From the NCBI GenBank assembly GCA_027318915.1, contig DAHVOH010000003.1, positions 1 through 64,000 of the forward strand: DNA of 64,000 bases, given 5' to 3'. A model generated the notes under the pieces. That model did not search any database and had not been told where the DNA came from. It worked only from the letters and a program-made list of their open reading frames with translations. Positions 33,243-42,206 of the stretch are shown piece after piece. Every line of letters starts with the position of its first letter. The first letter of the stretch is position 1. The translations under genes and the position numbers were made by a program. The stretch is from Clostridiales bacterium (GTDB taxonomy: Bacteria; Bacillota_E; Sulfobacillia; Sulfobacillales; JAIMBI01).

Positions 33243-34327
33243 CCCGAGCGGTAAAAGTGCGCGACCTCACGATTGGCGGAGGGGCGCCCGTAGTGGTCCA
33301 GGGCATGACCAAGGGCGACACCCGCGATGTGCGCGGCACGGTTGACGAGATTCTGCGCTACGTGGATGTCGGGTGCGAGCTGGTGCGGGTGGCGGTGCCC
33401 GACATGGAGGCGGCCCAAGCGGTGGGACCCATTGTCAAAGCTTCGCCCATCCCCGTGGTGGCGGACATTCACTTCGACTACCGGTTGGCGCTCGAGGTCT
33501 TGCGGCAGGGTGTCGACAAGCTGCGGCTCAATCCGGGCAACATCGGAGAGAAGAGCCGGGTCGAGACCGTGGTGGAGGAGGCTCGCGCCCGGGGCGTGCC
33601 CATCCGGATCGGCGTCAACGCGGGATCGTTGGAGAAGACCCTGAAAATGGATCTGGGCCGGACGGCGGAGGCTCTGGTGAAAAGCGCCATGAAGCACGTC
33701 CGGATTTTGGAGGAGCACGATTTCTTCGACATCGTCATCTCGCTCAAAGCCTCTGATGTGCCGACGACGCTGGCCGCTTACCGGCTGATGGCGAAGACGG
33801 TCGATTATCCTTTGCATGTGGGACTGACCGAGGCGGGAAGTCGGCTGGGTGGCACGGTCAAATCGGCGGTCGGCATCGGCACGCTGCTGGCGGAAGGGAT
33901 TGGGGACACCATTCGAGTCTCGATGACCGGACCCGGCGAGGACGAGATTCAGGTCGCCTGGGAAATCGTCAAGGCGTTGAAGCTGCGCCAGCGCGGGGTG
34001 GACATCGTATCGTGCCCCACCTGCGGTCGGATTCAGTTCGACATGTGGCCGGTGGTGGAACAGCTGGAGAAGCGGCTGGCGGGCGTCTCCGAGCCGATGA
34101 CCGTGGCCATCATGGGCTGCGCGGTCAACGGGCCGGGCGAAGCCAAGGACGCCAAGATTGGCTTGGCCGGCGGCAAGCATATGGGGCTGCTGTACCGCGA
34201 CGGCCAGTTGGTGCGCCGCATCGAGCAGGAGAACATGATTGAGGAACTGTGGCAAGAGGTTCAGGACGTGGTGAGGGAGGTCCGATCGGGTGGAGCGGGT
34301 TCTGAAGGAGATCACGCCCAGGACTGA
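33239..34327 (+). CDS. ispG: 4-hydroxy-3-methylbut-2-en-1-yl diphosphate synthase
   Basis: Iron-sulphur enzyme of the MEP pathway that converts MEcPP to HMBPP. The TIM barrel holds KLRLNPGNIG, and the C-terminal 4Fe-4S domain has SCPTCGR and MGCAVNGPGEAK with the three Cys ligands and the conserved Glu. 362 residues. The start overlaps the rseP stop (ATGA). The gene is not between rseP and proS in B. subtilis, but this order is known from clostridia. Confidence 0.97.
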   Translation: MTRAVKVRDLTIGGGAPVVVQGMTKGDTRDVRGTVDEILRYVDVGCELVRVAVPDMEAAQAVGPIVKASPIPVVADIHFDYRLALEVLRQGVDKLRLNPGNIGEKSRVETVVEEARARGVPIRIGVNAGSLEKTLKMDLGRTAEALVKSAMKHVRILEEHDFFDIVISLKASDVPTTLAAYRLMAKTVDYPLHVGLTEAGSRLGGTVKSAVGIGTLLAEGIGDTIRVSMTGPGEDEIQVAWEIVKALKLRQRGVDIVSCPTCGRIQFDMWPVVEQLEKRLAGVSEPMTVAIMGCAVNGPGEAKDAKIGLAGGKHMGLLYRDGQLVRRIEQENMIEELWQEVQDVVREVRSGGAGSEGDHAQD

Positions 34328-35711
34328 GGATTACGGCCAGTGGTACACCGATGTGGTCCGCAAGGCGGATCTCATGGACTATGCCCCGGTCAAGGGCTTC
34401 ATGGTGATCAAGCCCTATGCCTATCGGATGTGGGAACTGATTCAAGCGGATCTGGATCGGCGGTTTCGCGAGACCGGACACGAAAACGCCTATTTCCCGC
34501 TGTTGATCCCGGAGAGCCTGCTGGCGCGCGAAGCCCAGCACGTGGAGGGGTTTTCACCCGAGGTAGCCTGGGTGACCCGCGGCGGTGCCGAGCAGCTGGC
34601 GGAGCCCCTGGCCGTGCGTCCCACCTCCGAAACCATCATCGGGGCCATGTATGCGCGCTGGATCCAATCCTATCGGGACCTGCCGGTGCTGATCAACCAG
34701 TGGTGCAACGTGGTCCGCTGGGAGAAAGTCACGCGCCCCTTTCTGCGCACGACCGAATTCCTGTGGCAGGAAGGGCACACCGTGCATCGCACCGAGGCCG
34801 AAGCGCGCGCCGAGACCAAACGCATGCAGGAGATCTATCGGGCCCTGGCCGAAGAGGTGCTGGCGATTCCCGTGCTGGTCGGACCGAAGAGCCCGGGACA
34901 GCGCTTTGCGGGGGCCGTGGAGACGCTGACGCTGGAAGCGCTGATGGGTGACGGCCGAGCCCTGCAGGCGGCGACGTCGCACTTCCTGGGGCAAAACTTC
35001 TCACGGGCGTTTGACATCCAGTTTTTGGACGAAGACGGTCAGCGGCGATTCGGTTGGACCACGTCGTGGGGTGCCAGCACCCGCCTCATCGGAGCCCTCA
35101 TCATGGTGCACGGCGACAATCGGGGCCTGCGTCTGCCCCCCCTGGTGGCGCCGGTTCAGGTGGTGGTGGTGCCCATTGCGGCCGGGCCGGACCGCGAAGC
35201 CGTCACCCAGGCCGCCCGCGTGGCCGGACAAGAACTGGCCGCGTGGCGGGTGCGGGTGGACGACCGCCCGGAGTACACCCCGGGTTGGAAGTTCAACGAC
35301 TGGGAGATGCGAGGGGTGCCGTTGCGCGTGGAGCTGGGCCCGCGCGATTTGGCCCGCGGGCAGGCCGTCCTGGTCCGCCGGGACACGGGGGAGAAAGTGG
35401 TGGTGCCCCGAAACCAGCTGCCCCTTCGGGTCGGCGAGTTGCTGGAAGACATCCAACGCGGCCTGTATGACCAGGCCCGGCAGTTTCTGGAGGCGTCCAC
35501 GCACACCATCACCCGGATGGAGGAAATCGCCGAGCGGGGCGCGCGGGGATTCTTCCGGGCAGGATGGTGCGGAAGCCAGACGTGCGAAGATCGGGTCCAG
35601 GCAGAGACGGGGGCGACGCTCAGACTGTTGGATGAGGGGGATGGATTGCCATCCTGCCTGGTCTGTGGCGGGCCGAGTCGGCAGACGGCCGTCTTTGCCC
35701 GTGCGTATTAG
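34290..35711 (+). CDS. proS: Prolyl-tRNA synthetase, archaeal/eukaryotic (short) type
   Basis: Charges tRNA-Pro. The 473-residue protein lacks the editing insertion of the long bacterial type and belongs to the archaeal-like class. It has VRPTSETIIGAMYARW (motif 2 area), an anticodon-binding domain and a C-terminal zinc-type domain with GWCGSQTCE and CLVCGG, ending in Tyr as usual for this class. GTG at 34290 follows GGGAGG and overlaps ispG by 38 nt. The cognate tRNA-Pro(GGG) is encoded earlier in this window. Confidence 0.95.
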   Translation: MERVLKEITPRTEDYGQWYTDVVRKADLMDYAPVKGFMVIKPYAYRMWELIQADLDRRFRETGHENAYFPLLIPESLLAREAQHVEGFSPEVAWVTRGGAEQLAEPLAVRPTSETIIGAMYARWIQSYRDLPVLINQWCNVVRWEKVTRPFLRTTEFLWQEGHTVHRTEAEARAETKRMQEIYRALAEEVLAIPVLVGPKSPGQRFAGAVETLTLEALMGDGRALQAATSHFLGQNFSRAFDIQFLDEDGQRRFGWTTSWGASTRLIGALIMVHGDNRGLRLPPLVAPVQVVVVPIAAGPDREAVTQAARVAGQELAAWRVRVDDRPEYTPGWKFNDWEMRGVPLRVELGPRDLARGQAVLVRRDTGEKVVVPRNQLPLRVGELLEDIQRGLYDQARQFLEASTHTITRMEEIAERGARGFFRAGWCGSQTCEDRVQAETGATLRLLDEGDGLPSCLVCGGPSRQTAVFARAY

Positions 35712-35796
35712 CCTGCCCGCCGGCGGCACCGGCGGAGCGAGGCCTCGGCGTCAAGCTAAGGACAGGGTACGGGAACGACCGGAGGAGTGCTCTCAG

Positions 35797-36453
35797 GTGG
35801 AGGAACGGATCACATCCCAACGCGACCGGGTGGCCGTCATCATCCCCGCCTATAACGAACAGGAGCATATTGGGGCCGTGCTGGCCTGCGTCAGCACCAT
35901 GCCGGAAATCGAGCAAGTCATCGTGGTGAGCGACGGCTCCACCGACGCCACCGCCGCCATTGCGGCCACCTTCGGGGTGCAGGTCATCGAATTGCGCACC
36001 AACCAAGGCAAGGGCGCGGCGATGCGCATCGGAAATGAGCGGGCGGTCGGCGCCGATGTGGTCGTGTTTTTGGATGCCGACTTGGTGGGACTGACGCCCG
36101 GGCATGTCCGCGCGCTGCTGGAGCCGGTCTGCCGGGGCGAAACCGAAGCCACGGTGGGGGTCTTCGAAGGGGGGCGGATGAGCACGGACCTGGCGCAGTT
36201 GCTGGCGCCGATGCTCTCGGGCCAACGCGCGCTGCGCCGGCACCTGGTGGCGGATCTGGAGATTGAGGACACCGGGTTCGGCGTCGAGGTGGCCCTGCAC
36301 CGGGCGCTGAAGCGCATGGGCGTCGATGTGCGCGAGGTGGTGCTGCAGGATGTGAGCCAGGTCATGAAGGAGGAGAAGCTGGGTCTGGCCAAGGGCTTGG
36401 CGGCGCGCATGAAGATGTATTGGGAAATTTTGCGAGAGATTCCGAAAGGGTAG
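35797..36453 (+). CDS. GT2-family glycosyltransferase, GpgS-like
   Basis: A 218-residue family 2 glycosyltransferase without membrane helices. VAVIIPAYNEQEHIGAVL, VSDGSTDAT and VVFLDADLVG (DxD-like metal site) are the GT-A signature. The overall pattern resembles glucosyl-3-phosphoglycerate synthase-type enzymes, but the donor and acceptor are unknown. GTG at 35797 lies 9 nt after GGAGGAG. It sits between proS and polC, which adjoin each other in Bacillus. The stop is only 8 nt before polC. Confidence 0.78.
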   Translation: MEERITSQRDRVAVIIPAYNEQEHIGAVLACVSTMPEIEQVIVVSDGSTDATAAIAATFGVQVIELRTNQGKGAAMRIGNERAVGADVVVFLDADLVGLTPGHVRALLEPVCRGETEATVGVFEGGRMSTDLAQLLAPMLSGQRALRRHLVADLEIEDTGFGVEVALHRALKRMGVDVREVVLQDVSQVMKEEKLGLAKGLAARMKMYWEILREIPKG

Positions 36454-36461
36454 CAGTCATC

Positions 36462-39400
36462 ATGGAGAGCTGGCTCGATTTTCTGGCCGGCCGTCCCGAC
36501 CTGGCCCGACTGGGTCCGGTGACGGTGAGTCAGGTGGTTTGGCGTGCGGACGGTACGGTCTTGGTGGAGTTGGCCGCGGAAAAGGCGGGGACGGAGGCTC
36601 AGACCCGGGACGTGGTCGCGTATCTGGGCCGGGTGCTGGACGCCCCGGTCCAGGTGCGCTGGCAAGTGGACGCCCCGGACCCGGTCGCTCGTATCTTGGC
36701 CGCCGACACGCCACTTTCGCGGTGGCTCAGCCCGGAAGCGGTCGCCGTGGAAGCGGGCTCCCTGGTGCTGCGGTTTCCGTCTCCCGGCGTGCGCGAAGTG
36801 TTTGAGGGCTGGGGCGGTATTGCGCGGCTGAAGCGGGTGGTTCCCGGCCTGCCGGTCATCGTGGTTGAGGCGGGGGAGGCCGCCCCACTGCCGCCGGACG
36901 AGGTGGCGCCGGCCGCTCCGGAGCGACCGGCCCGCCTGCGGATTGGTCGAGGGCTGCCGACCGGGTCCGTCACCCCGCTGGACCGCCTGCCGGAGTCGGG
37001 GGAGGCCATTGTGGAGGGCGAGTTGTTCCAGGTGGCCCGCCGGGCCACCAGCCAGGGTGGGGAGCTGATGCTGGCGGGCCTGTCCGACGGCCGCCGCGCC
37101 ACCCGCCTGAAGATCCTGACGCGGCGCCGTGAGACGGCCCTGGATGATCGCCTGCAAAACGGTCTCTATGTGCGTGCCCGAGGAGTCCTGGAAGCGGACC
37201 GGTCGGGAGAAACGGTGCTGCGCGTCACCGATCTGGGCGAAGTGGACCCTCCGGTCCTGGCTGACGGTCCCGCGCCCGCGCGCGTCGAATGGCATTGCCA
37301 TACCAAGATGAGTGCGATGGACGGACTGGTGGATCTGGAGGCCGCGTTCCAGCTGGCCGCTCACCTGGGCCACCCGGCATTGGGCATCGTGGACCACGGT
37401 GTGGTGCAGGCCTATCCCGAAGCCGCGCGCCTGGCCGCCCGGTTCGGCGTGCGACCGCTCTACGGCTTGGAAGCGTATGTGGTGCCGGACGACGTGCGAC
37501 CGTTTTGGGGCCGACCGCCCGCGGGGGGCGTGGAGGAGACGCCGGTGGTCGCCGTGGACATTGAAACCACCGGATTGTCTCCGCGCACGCACGAGGTGGT
37601 GGAGCTGGGCGCCGTGCGGATGGAAGGCGGCGAAGTGACGGAGCGGTTTCAGCGTCTGCTGAGGCCGACGCGGCCCTTAAGCGAAGCCAGCCGACGAATC
37701 ACCGGCATCACCGACGCCGAGCTGGCGGACGCCGACGATCCCCAGGTGGTCTATGAGGCTTTTCGGCGCTTTGCCCAAGGGGCGGTGCTGGTTGCCCACA
37801 ATGCCGTGTTTGACTGGGGCTTTCTCGCCCCGCATCTGCCGGCTGACACGCCGGTGGCCGACACACTCGGCTTGGCTCGCGCTCTGCTGCCCGACCAGAA
37901 GGGGTATGGTCTGGAGGCGCTGGCCGACCTGTTTCACATCCCGTTGGTCGAGCACCATCGAGCGCTGCACGATGCGGAAGCGGCCGGGCGGCTGTGGACC
38001 CATCTCTGGGCCACCACGCCGGGGCGGCAATGGGCGGCCGACCCCCAGTGGTGGATACGGTCCTGGCCCCTGCACTGGAAGGTGTCCCGTCCGGTTCCGG
38101 TCCTCCTCTATCCGCGGTGTCAAGAAGGGATGGAGGCCCTCTACCAGGCGGTGTCCGAGGCGCATCTGGAAAACTTCTGGCGCGTGCCCCGGCTGCCTTG
38201 GAGCACCATCCGGCGTCATCGCGACCAGTGGCTGGTCGGGTGTCCGTTGGACGACGGCGAGCTGCCCACCCTCCTGTTTCGGTCGGCGTCGGACGATGAG
38301 TGGGAGGCGGCCGTCAAACGCTACGATTTTGTCGAGGTGGGCCCGCCGGCCCGTCTGAGCGCCTGGGCTGAAGACGGGGCGCTTGGCTCGGAGGAGGGTG
38401 TGACGGCGTTGGTGGCGGGCTTGGCCGAACGCGCCCTCGCGTCCGGACTGCCCGTGATCGCGGCCTCCGACGCCCACTACCTGCGCCCGCAGGACCATCC
38501 GCTCCGGGATGTGCTTCGGGTCACGGCCAAGGGGGAACTTCATGCCGGCCGCGCACCCCTGCACTTTCGCACCACGGCGGAAATGCTGGAGGAAATGGCG
38601 TTTTTGGGTCCCGAACGGGCGCATCAAGTGGTGGTGGAGACCCCCCGCCGGCTCTTGGCCGCCATCGACCCCTCGCTGCTCCCGGTGCCGGAGGGACTGC
38701 ACGCGCCGCACTTGCCCGAAGCCGAGCAGGTGGTCTCGACCCGCCCGTGGGAAGTGGCCCGCCGGCAGTTCGGCGAACCGCTGCCCGCCGTCGTGGCCGA
38801 GCGCCTGCAGCGCGAGATTGATGCCATTGTGCGGCATGGATTCGCCTCCGTGTACTACACGGCTCACCGCTTGGTGGTCAAGTCCCTGGAGGACGGGTAC
38901 CTGGTTGGCAGCCGCGGGTCCGTGGGGTCGTCGCTGGTGGCCACGTACCTGGACATCACCGAGGTCAATCCGCTGCCGCCCCACTACCGATGCCCCGACT
39001 GCCGGTTCAGCCAGTTTTTCACCGAGGGGGAGGTGGGCTCCGGGTTTGATCTGCCGGCCCGCGCTTGTCCAACCTGCGGCGGGGCGCTGGTCGGCGACGG
39101 GCAGGACATCCCGTTCGAGACGTTTTTGGGGTTTGAGGGCGACAAGGTGCCGGACATCGACCTCAACTTTTCCGGAGAGTACCAGCCGATTATCCACCGT
39201 TACACGGAAGAGCTGTTCGGTGCGGGCCAGGTTTATCGGGCCGGCACCATCGCCACGGTGGCGGACCGCACGGCGTTCGGGCTGGTCAAGGCGTGGGCCC
39301 GGGAAACGGGCCAGGACCTCCGTCCCATTGAGGTGGACCGCCTGGCCGCCGGTCTCTTGGGCGTCAAGCGGACGACCGGGCAGCATCCGGGTGGATTGAT

Positions 39401-40574
39401 GGTGGTGCCGGCCGGTGAGCGGATCCATCGCTTCACGCCGGTGCAGCGTCCCGCCGACGCCCAGGACAGCGACATCGTCACCACGCACTTTGACTATCAC
39501 GCCATTGAAGGCCGCCTGTTGAAACTGGACCTGTTGGGCCATGAAGATCCCACGTCGCTGCGCATGTTGTTTGACCTGACGGGCATCGATCCGCGCACCG
39601 TGCCCTTCAATGACCCGGCGACGATGGCCCTCTTTTCCGGTTTGGACAGTCTCGGCCTGAGCGCGGACGCGCTCGGGACTCCGGTGGGGACGCTGGGCAT
39701 TCCCGAATTCGGGACCCCGTTTGTGCGGCGCATGCTGGCCGATACACGTCCGGCCACTTTTGCCGAACTGGTGCGCATTTCCGGTCTCTCCCACGGCACC
39801 AACGTGTGGGTCAGCAATGCCGAGGAGCTGATCCGCAGCGGGCGGGCCAATCTGAGCGAGGTGATCGCCACCCGCGACGACATCATGACCTATCTGATTC
39901 GACGCGGCGTGGAGCCCCAGGAAGCGTTTGGGGTCAGTGAACGGGTCCGTCGGGGGCGCGGACTCACCGTCGAACAGGAGGCGTCCCTGAAGGCGCACGG
40001 GGTGCCGGGCTGGTACGTCGATTCCTGCCGCCGCATCACCTATCTGTTCCCGAAAGCCCATGCCGCTGCCTATGTCACCATGGGCTGGCGGATCGCCTGG
40101 TTCAAGGTGCATCACCCGCTGGCCTTCTACGCCGTGTACTGCACGGTGCGGGGGGACGACTTCCTGCCCGACGTGGTGCTGGGCGGGCTTGAGGCATTGG
40201 ACCGGGAGCGGCGCCGGGTGGAGCAGCTGGGGCTCGAGGCCAGCCCCAAGGAACGGGGTCAGCTGAGCTTGTGGGAAGTGCTGCGGGAGGCGGCATTGCG
40301 CGGCTTCGGGTTTCGCCCCGTCTCGCTGATGCTGTCGGATGCCACCCGATTTCAACCGGCGGGCGACCGCGACCTGCTCATGCCGTTCGTGGCCCTGCCC
40401 GGTCTGGGTCGGGCCGCGGCGGAGAGCATTGCGGCCGCTCGTCAGGAGGGCCCGTTTCTCTCCATCGACGACCTGCGCCAACGGGCCCGGCTCTCCCGTC
40501 CGGTGCTGGATCTTCTCCGACAGGCCGGGGCGTTGGACGGGCTGGGGGAGACCCGCCAACTGGCTTTCTTTTGA
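36462..40574 (+). CDS. polC: DNA polymerase III alpha subunit, Gram-positive PolC type
   Basis: Replicative polymerase with built-in proofreading. Order of domains in about 1370 residues: N-terminal and OB region, PHP domain starting near 276 (WHCHTKMSAMDG), DEDDh exonuclease inserted near 362 (DIETTGLSPRTHE, HNAVFDWGF, HRALHDAEA), zinc site near 843 (CPDCRF and CPTCGG), palm with PDIDLNFSGEYQ near 896, and C-terminal helix-hairpin-helix (LPGLGRAAAESI). Length is close to the 1437 residues of B. subtilis. Start ATG at 36462, with AAAGGG 11 nt upstream; ends 259 nt before nusA, where rimP would be expected. Confidence 0.96.
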   Translation: MESWLDFLAGRPDLARLGPVTVSQVVWRADGTVLVELAAEKAGTEAQTRDVVAYLGRVLDAPVQVRWQVDAPDPVARILAADTPLSRWLSPEAVAVEAGSLVLRFPSPGVREVFEGWGGIARLKRVVPGLPVIVVEAGEAAPLPPDEVAPAAPERPARLRIGRGLPTGSVTPLDRLPESGEAIVEGELFQVARRATSQGGELMLAGLSDGRRATRLKILTRRRETALDDRLQNGLYVRARGVLEADRSGETVLRVTDLGEVDPPVLADGPAPARVEWHCHTKMSAMDGLVDLEAAFQLAAHLGHPALGIVDHGVVQAYPEAARLAARFGVRPLYGLEAYVVPDDVRPFWGRPPAGGVEETPVVAVDIETTGLSPRTHEVVELGAVRMEGGEVTERFQRLLRPTRPLSEASRRITGITDAELADADDPQVVYEAFRRFAQGAVLVAHNAVFDWGFLAPHLPADTPVADTLGLARALLPDQKGYGLEALADLFHIPLVEHHRALHDAEAAGRLWTHLWATTPGRQWAADPQWWIRSWPLHWKVSRPVPVLLYPRCQEGMEALYQAVSEAHLENFWRVPRLPWSTIRRHRDQWLVGCPLDDGELPTLLFRSASDDEWEAAVKRYDFVEVGPPARLSAWAEDGALGSEEGVTALVAGLAERALASGLPVIAASDAHYLRPQDHPLRDVLRVTAKGELHAGRAPLHFRTTAEMLEEMAFLGPERAHQVVVETPRRLLAAIDPSLLPVPEGLHAPHLPEAEQVVSTRPWEVARRQFGEPLPAVVAERLQREIDAIVRHGFASVYYTAHRLVVKSLEDGYLVGSRGSVGSSLVATYLDITEVNPLPPHYRCPDCRFSQFFTEGEVGSGFDLPARACPTCGGALVGDGQDIPFETFLGFEGDKVPDIDLNFSGEYQPIIHRYTEELFGAGQVYRAGTIATVADRTAFGLVKAWARETGQDLRPIEVDRLAAGLLGVKRTTGQHPGGLMVVPAGERIHRFTPVQRPADAQDSDIVTTHFDYHAIEGRLLKLDLLGHEDPTSLRMLFDLTGIDPRTVPFNDPATMALFSGLDSLGLSADALGTPVGTLGIPEFGTPFVRRMLADTRPATFAELVRISGLSHGTNVWVSNAEELIRSGRANLSEVIATRDDIMTYLIRRGVEPQEAFGVSERVRRGRGLTVEQEASLKAHGVPGWYVDSCRRITYLFPKAHAAAYVTMGWRIAWFKVHHPLAFYAVYCTVRGDDFLPDVVLGGLEALDRERRRVEQLGLEASPKERGQLSLWEVLREAALRGFGFRPVSLMLSDATRFQPAGDRDLLMPFVALPGLGRAAAESIAAARQEGPFLSIDDLRQRARLSRPVLDLLRQAGALDGLGETRQLAFF

Positions 40575-40662
40575 CGGGTCCGCGCGCGAATGCGCGGCCG
40601 GCGTGCGGGTGGCCCGCCCGGCGACGATTTCGCAAAACCCCGGGCGGGCGCTGCGGCGCCGC

Positions 40663-40691
40663 TTGAGGGTGCTCTTGGGCTGTGTTATGAT
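40663..40691 (+). promoter_or_regulatory. Promoter of the nusA-infB operon
   Basis: TTGAGG (40663-40668), a 17-nt spacer and TATGAT (40686-40691) with TGT directly before it (extended -10). The start site would be near 40698 and the leader about 135 nt long. Confidence 0.7.
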
Positions 40692-40751
40692 GCGAGTGAC
40701 AGAATCCGACCCAACCCTGGAATAGGGAAGGCGCAAAGAGACGCGGGATCG

Positions 40752-40797
40752 GAGTGGGTCGTTTAGACGCCCACTCTTTTCCCTTGCCGGGGGCAAG
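40752..40797 (+). terminator. Leader terminator/attenuator upstream of nusA
   Basis: GAGTGGG (40752-40758) pairs with CCCACTC (40770-40776) and is followed by TTTT, an intrinsic terminator inside the leader. A second hairpin CTTGCC-GGG-GGCAAG (40783-40797) follows. From memory, a similar GAGUGGG/CCCACUC stem stands in front of rimP-nusA in many Firmicutes, where NusA controls its own operon by leader termination. The same control is likely here. Confidence 0.7.
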
Positions 40798-40833
40798 TTG
40801 ACCTTTGCGGCGTGGCGTACGGGAGGAGAACCA

Positions 40834-41937
40834 ATGAACGCCGAGTTTCTCGGTGCCCTCGAGGAGCTGGAACGCGATCGGGGCATCGACAAGGACATAC
40901 TCATCGAGGCCATCGAGGTGGCGCTGGTCTCGGCATATCGACGCCATTACGGAGTCAACCAGAACGTGCGCGTACACCTGGACCGCACGACGGGCGAGCC
41001 CCATGTGTTTGCCATGAAGTCGGTGGTGGCGGCGGTCACCGACGATCGCATCGAAGTCTCGCTCGAAGAGGCCCGCCGGCAGAATCCGGCGCTGGACTTG
41101 GGAGACGTGCTGGAGTACAACGTGACGCCCAAAACGTTCAGCCGCATTGCCGCGCAGACCGCCAAGCAGGTGGTCATGCAGCGCATTCGGGAGGCGGAGC
41201 GGGGCCGCATCTATCAGGAGTTTTCCAGTCGCGAGGGCGATATCGTGACCGGCGTCATCCAACGCTATGAGCCCATGCATGACGGCGGCGGTCGGGAGCT
41301 GCAGGAGCTTCTGCGCCCCGGTGAGCGGCATCAGCGGGTATTTTTGGACTTGGGCCGCACAGAGGGCATTCTGCGGCCCGCCGACCAGGTGCCCAGCGAA
41401 GACCTGCGCTCGGGGGACCGGGTGAAGGCCTACGTCACAGAAGTGAAGAAGACAACCAAGGGGCCGGAGATCTATGTGTCCCGGAGCCATCCCGGACTTT
41501 TGAAGCGTCTGTTTGAGCTGGAGGTCCCCGAGATTCACGATGGACTGGTGGATCTGAAGGGCATTTCCCGCGAGGCCGGGTTTCGATCCAAGGTGGCGGT
41601 GTGGTCGGAAGATCGCAACATCGACCCGGTGGGTGCCTGCGTCGGGCCGAAAGGCCTTCGGGTGCAGAACATCGTCACGGAGATTCGCGGCGAGAAACTG
41701 GACATTATTCGATGGGACCCGGATCCCGCGGTCTTTGTGGCCAACGCGCTCTCGCCCGCCAAAGTGGTGTCGGTGTCGGTTGACCCCGAAACCCGCGCGG
41801 CTCGAGTCATCGTTCCGGATTATCAATTGTCGCTGGCGATTGGCAAGGATGGGCAGAACGCCCGTTTGGCCGCGAAGTTGACGGGGTGGCGTATCGACAT
41901 CCGGTCCGAATCCCAGGCTGCCCTAGGAGGCTGGTAA
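40834..41937 (+). CDS. nusA: Transcription termination/antitermination factor NusA
   Basis: Binds RNA polymerase, promotes hairpin folding at pauses and intrinsic terminators, and takes part in rRNA antitermination. The 367-residue protein has an N-terminal polymerase-binding domain (FLGALEELERDRGIDKDILIEA), an S1 domain (about 130-200), and two KH domains with GACVGPKGLRVQNI and LAIGKDGQNARLAAKLTGW. It ends after KH2, as in other Firmicutes. GGGAGGAG precedes the ATG. ylxR overlaps the stop by one base. Confidence 0.97.
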   Translation: MNAEFLGALEELERDRGIDKDILIEAIEVALVSAYRRHYGVNQNVRVHLDRTTGEPHVFAMKSVVAAVTDDRIEVSLEEARRQNPALDLGDVLEYNVTPKTFSRIAAQTAKQVVMQRIREAERGRIYQEFSSREGDIVTGVIQRYEPMHDGGGRELQELLRPGERHQRVFLDLGRTEGILRPADQVPSEDLRSGDRVKAYVTEVKKTTKGPEIYVSRSHPGLLKRLFELEVPEIHDGLVDLKGISREAGFRSKVAVWSEDRNIDPVGACVGPKGLRVQNIVTEIRGEKLDIIRWDPDPAVFVANALSPAKVVSVSVDPETRAARVIVPDYQLSLAIGKDGQNARLAAKLTGWRIDIRSESQAALGGW

Positions 41938-42206
41938 TGCGCGTCAAGAAAATTCCCCAGCGCACCTGCGTGGCCTGTGGGGCCACGCGGCCCAAACGCG
42001 AGTTGATGCGGGTGGTGCGGACGCCCGACGGCCGGTTGGAGTTGGACCCGACCGGTCGCCGATCCGGCCGGGGCGCCTACCTGTGTCCCGCCCCGGCGTG
42101 CGTGGAGAAGGCGCTTCGGGGCCGCCTGGAGCATGCGCTGACGGTTCCGGTGCCGGCGGAGATGGCGGAGGCGCTACGGCAGACGGTGGCTTCCGATGGG
42201 GGCTGA
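41937..42206 (+). CDS. ylxR: YlxR family RNA-binding protein
   Basis: An 89-residue member of the YlxR (DUF448) family, a nucleoid-associated or RNA-binding protein that also influences RNase P. RTCVACGATRPKRELMRVV with the conserved Cys pair, and RRSGRGAYLCP, are the family motifs. ATG at 41937 overlaps the nusA stop, with AGGAGG 6 nt upstream. It overlaps ylxQ by 11 nt. Confidence 0.93.
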   Translation: MRVKKIPQRTCVACGATRPKRELMRVVRTPDGRLELDPTGRRSGRGAYLCPAPACVEKALRGRLEHALTVPVPAEMAEALRQTVASDGG

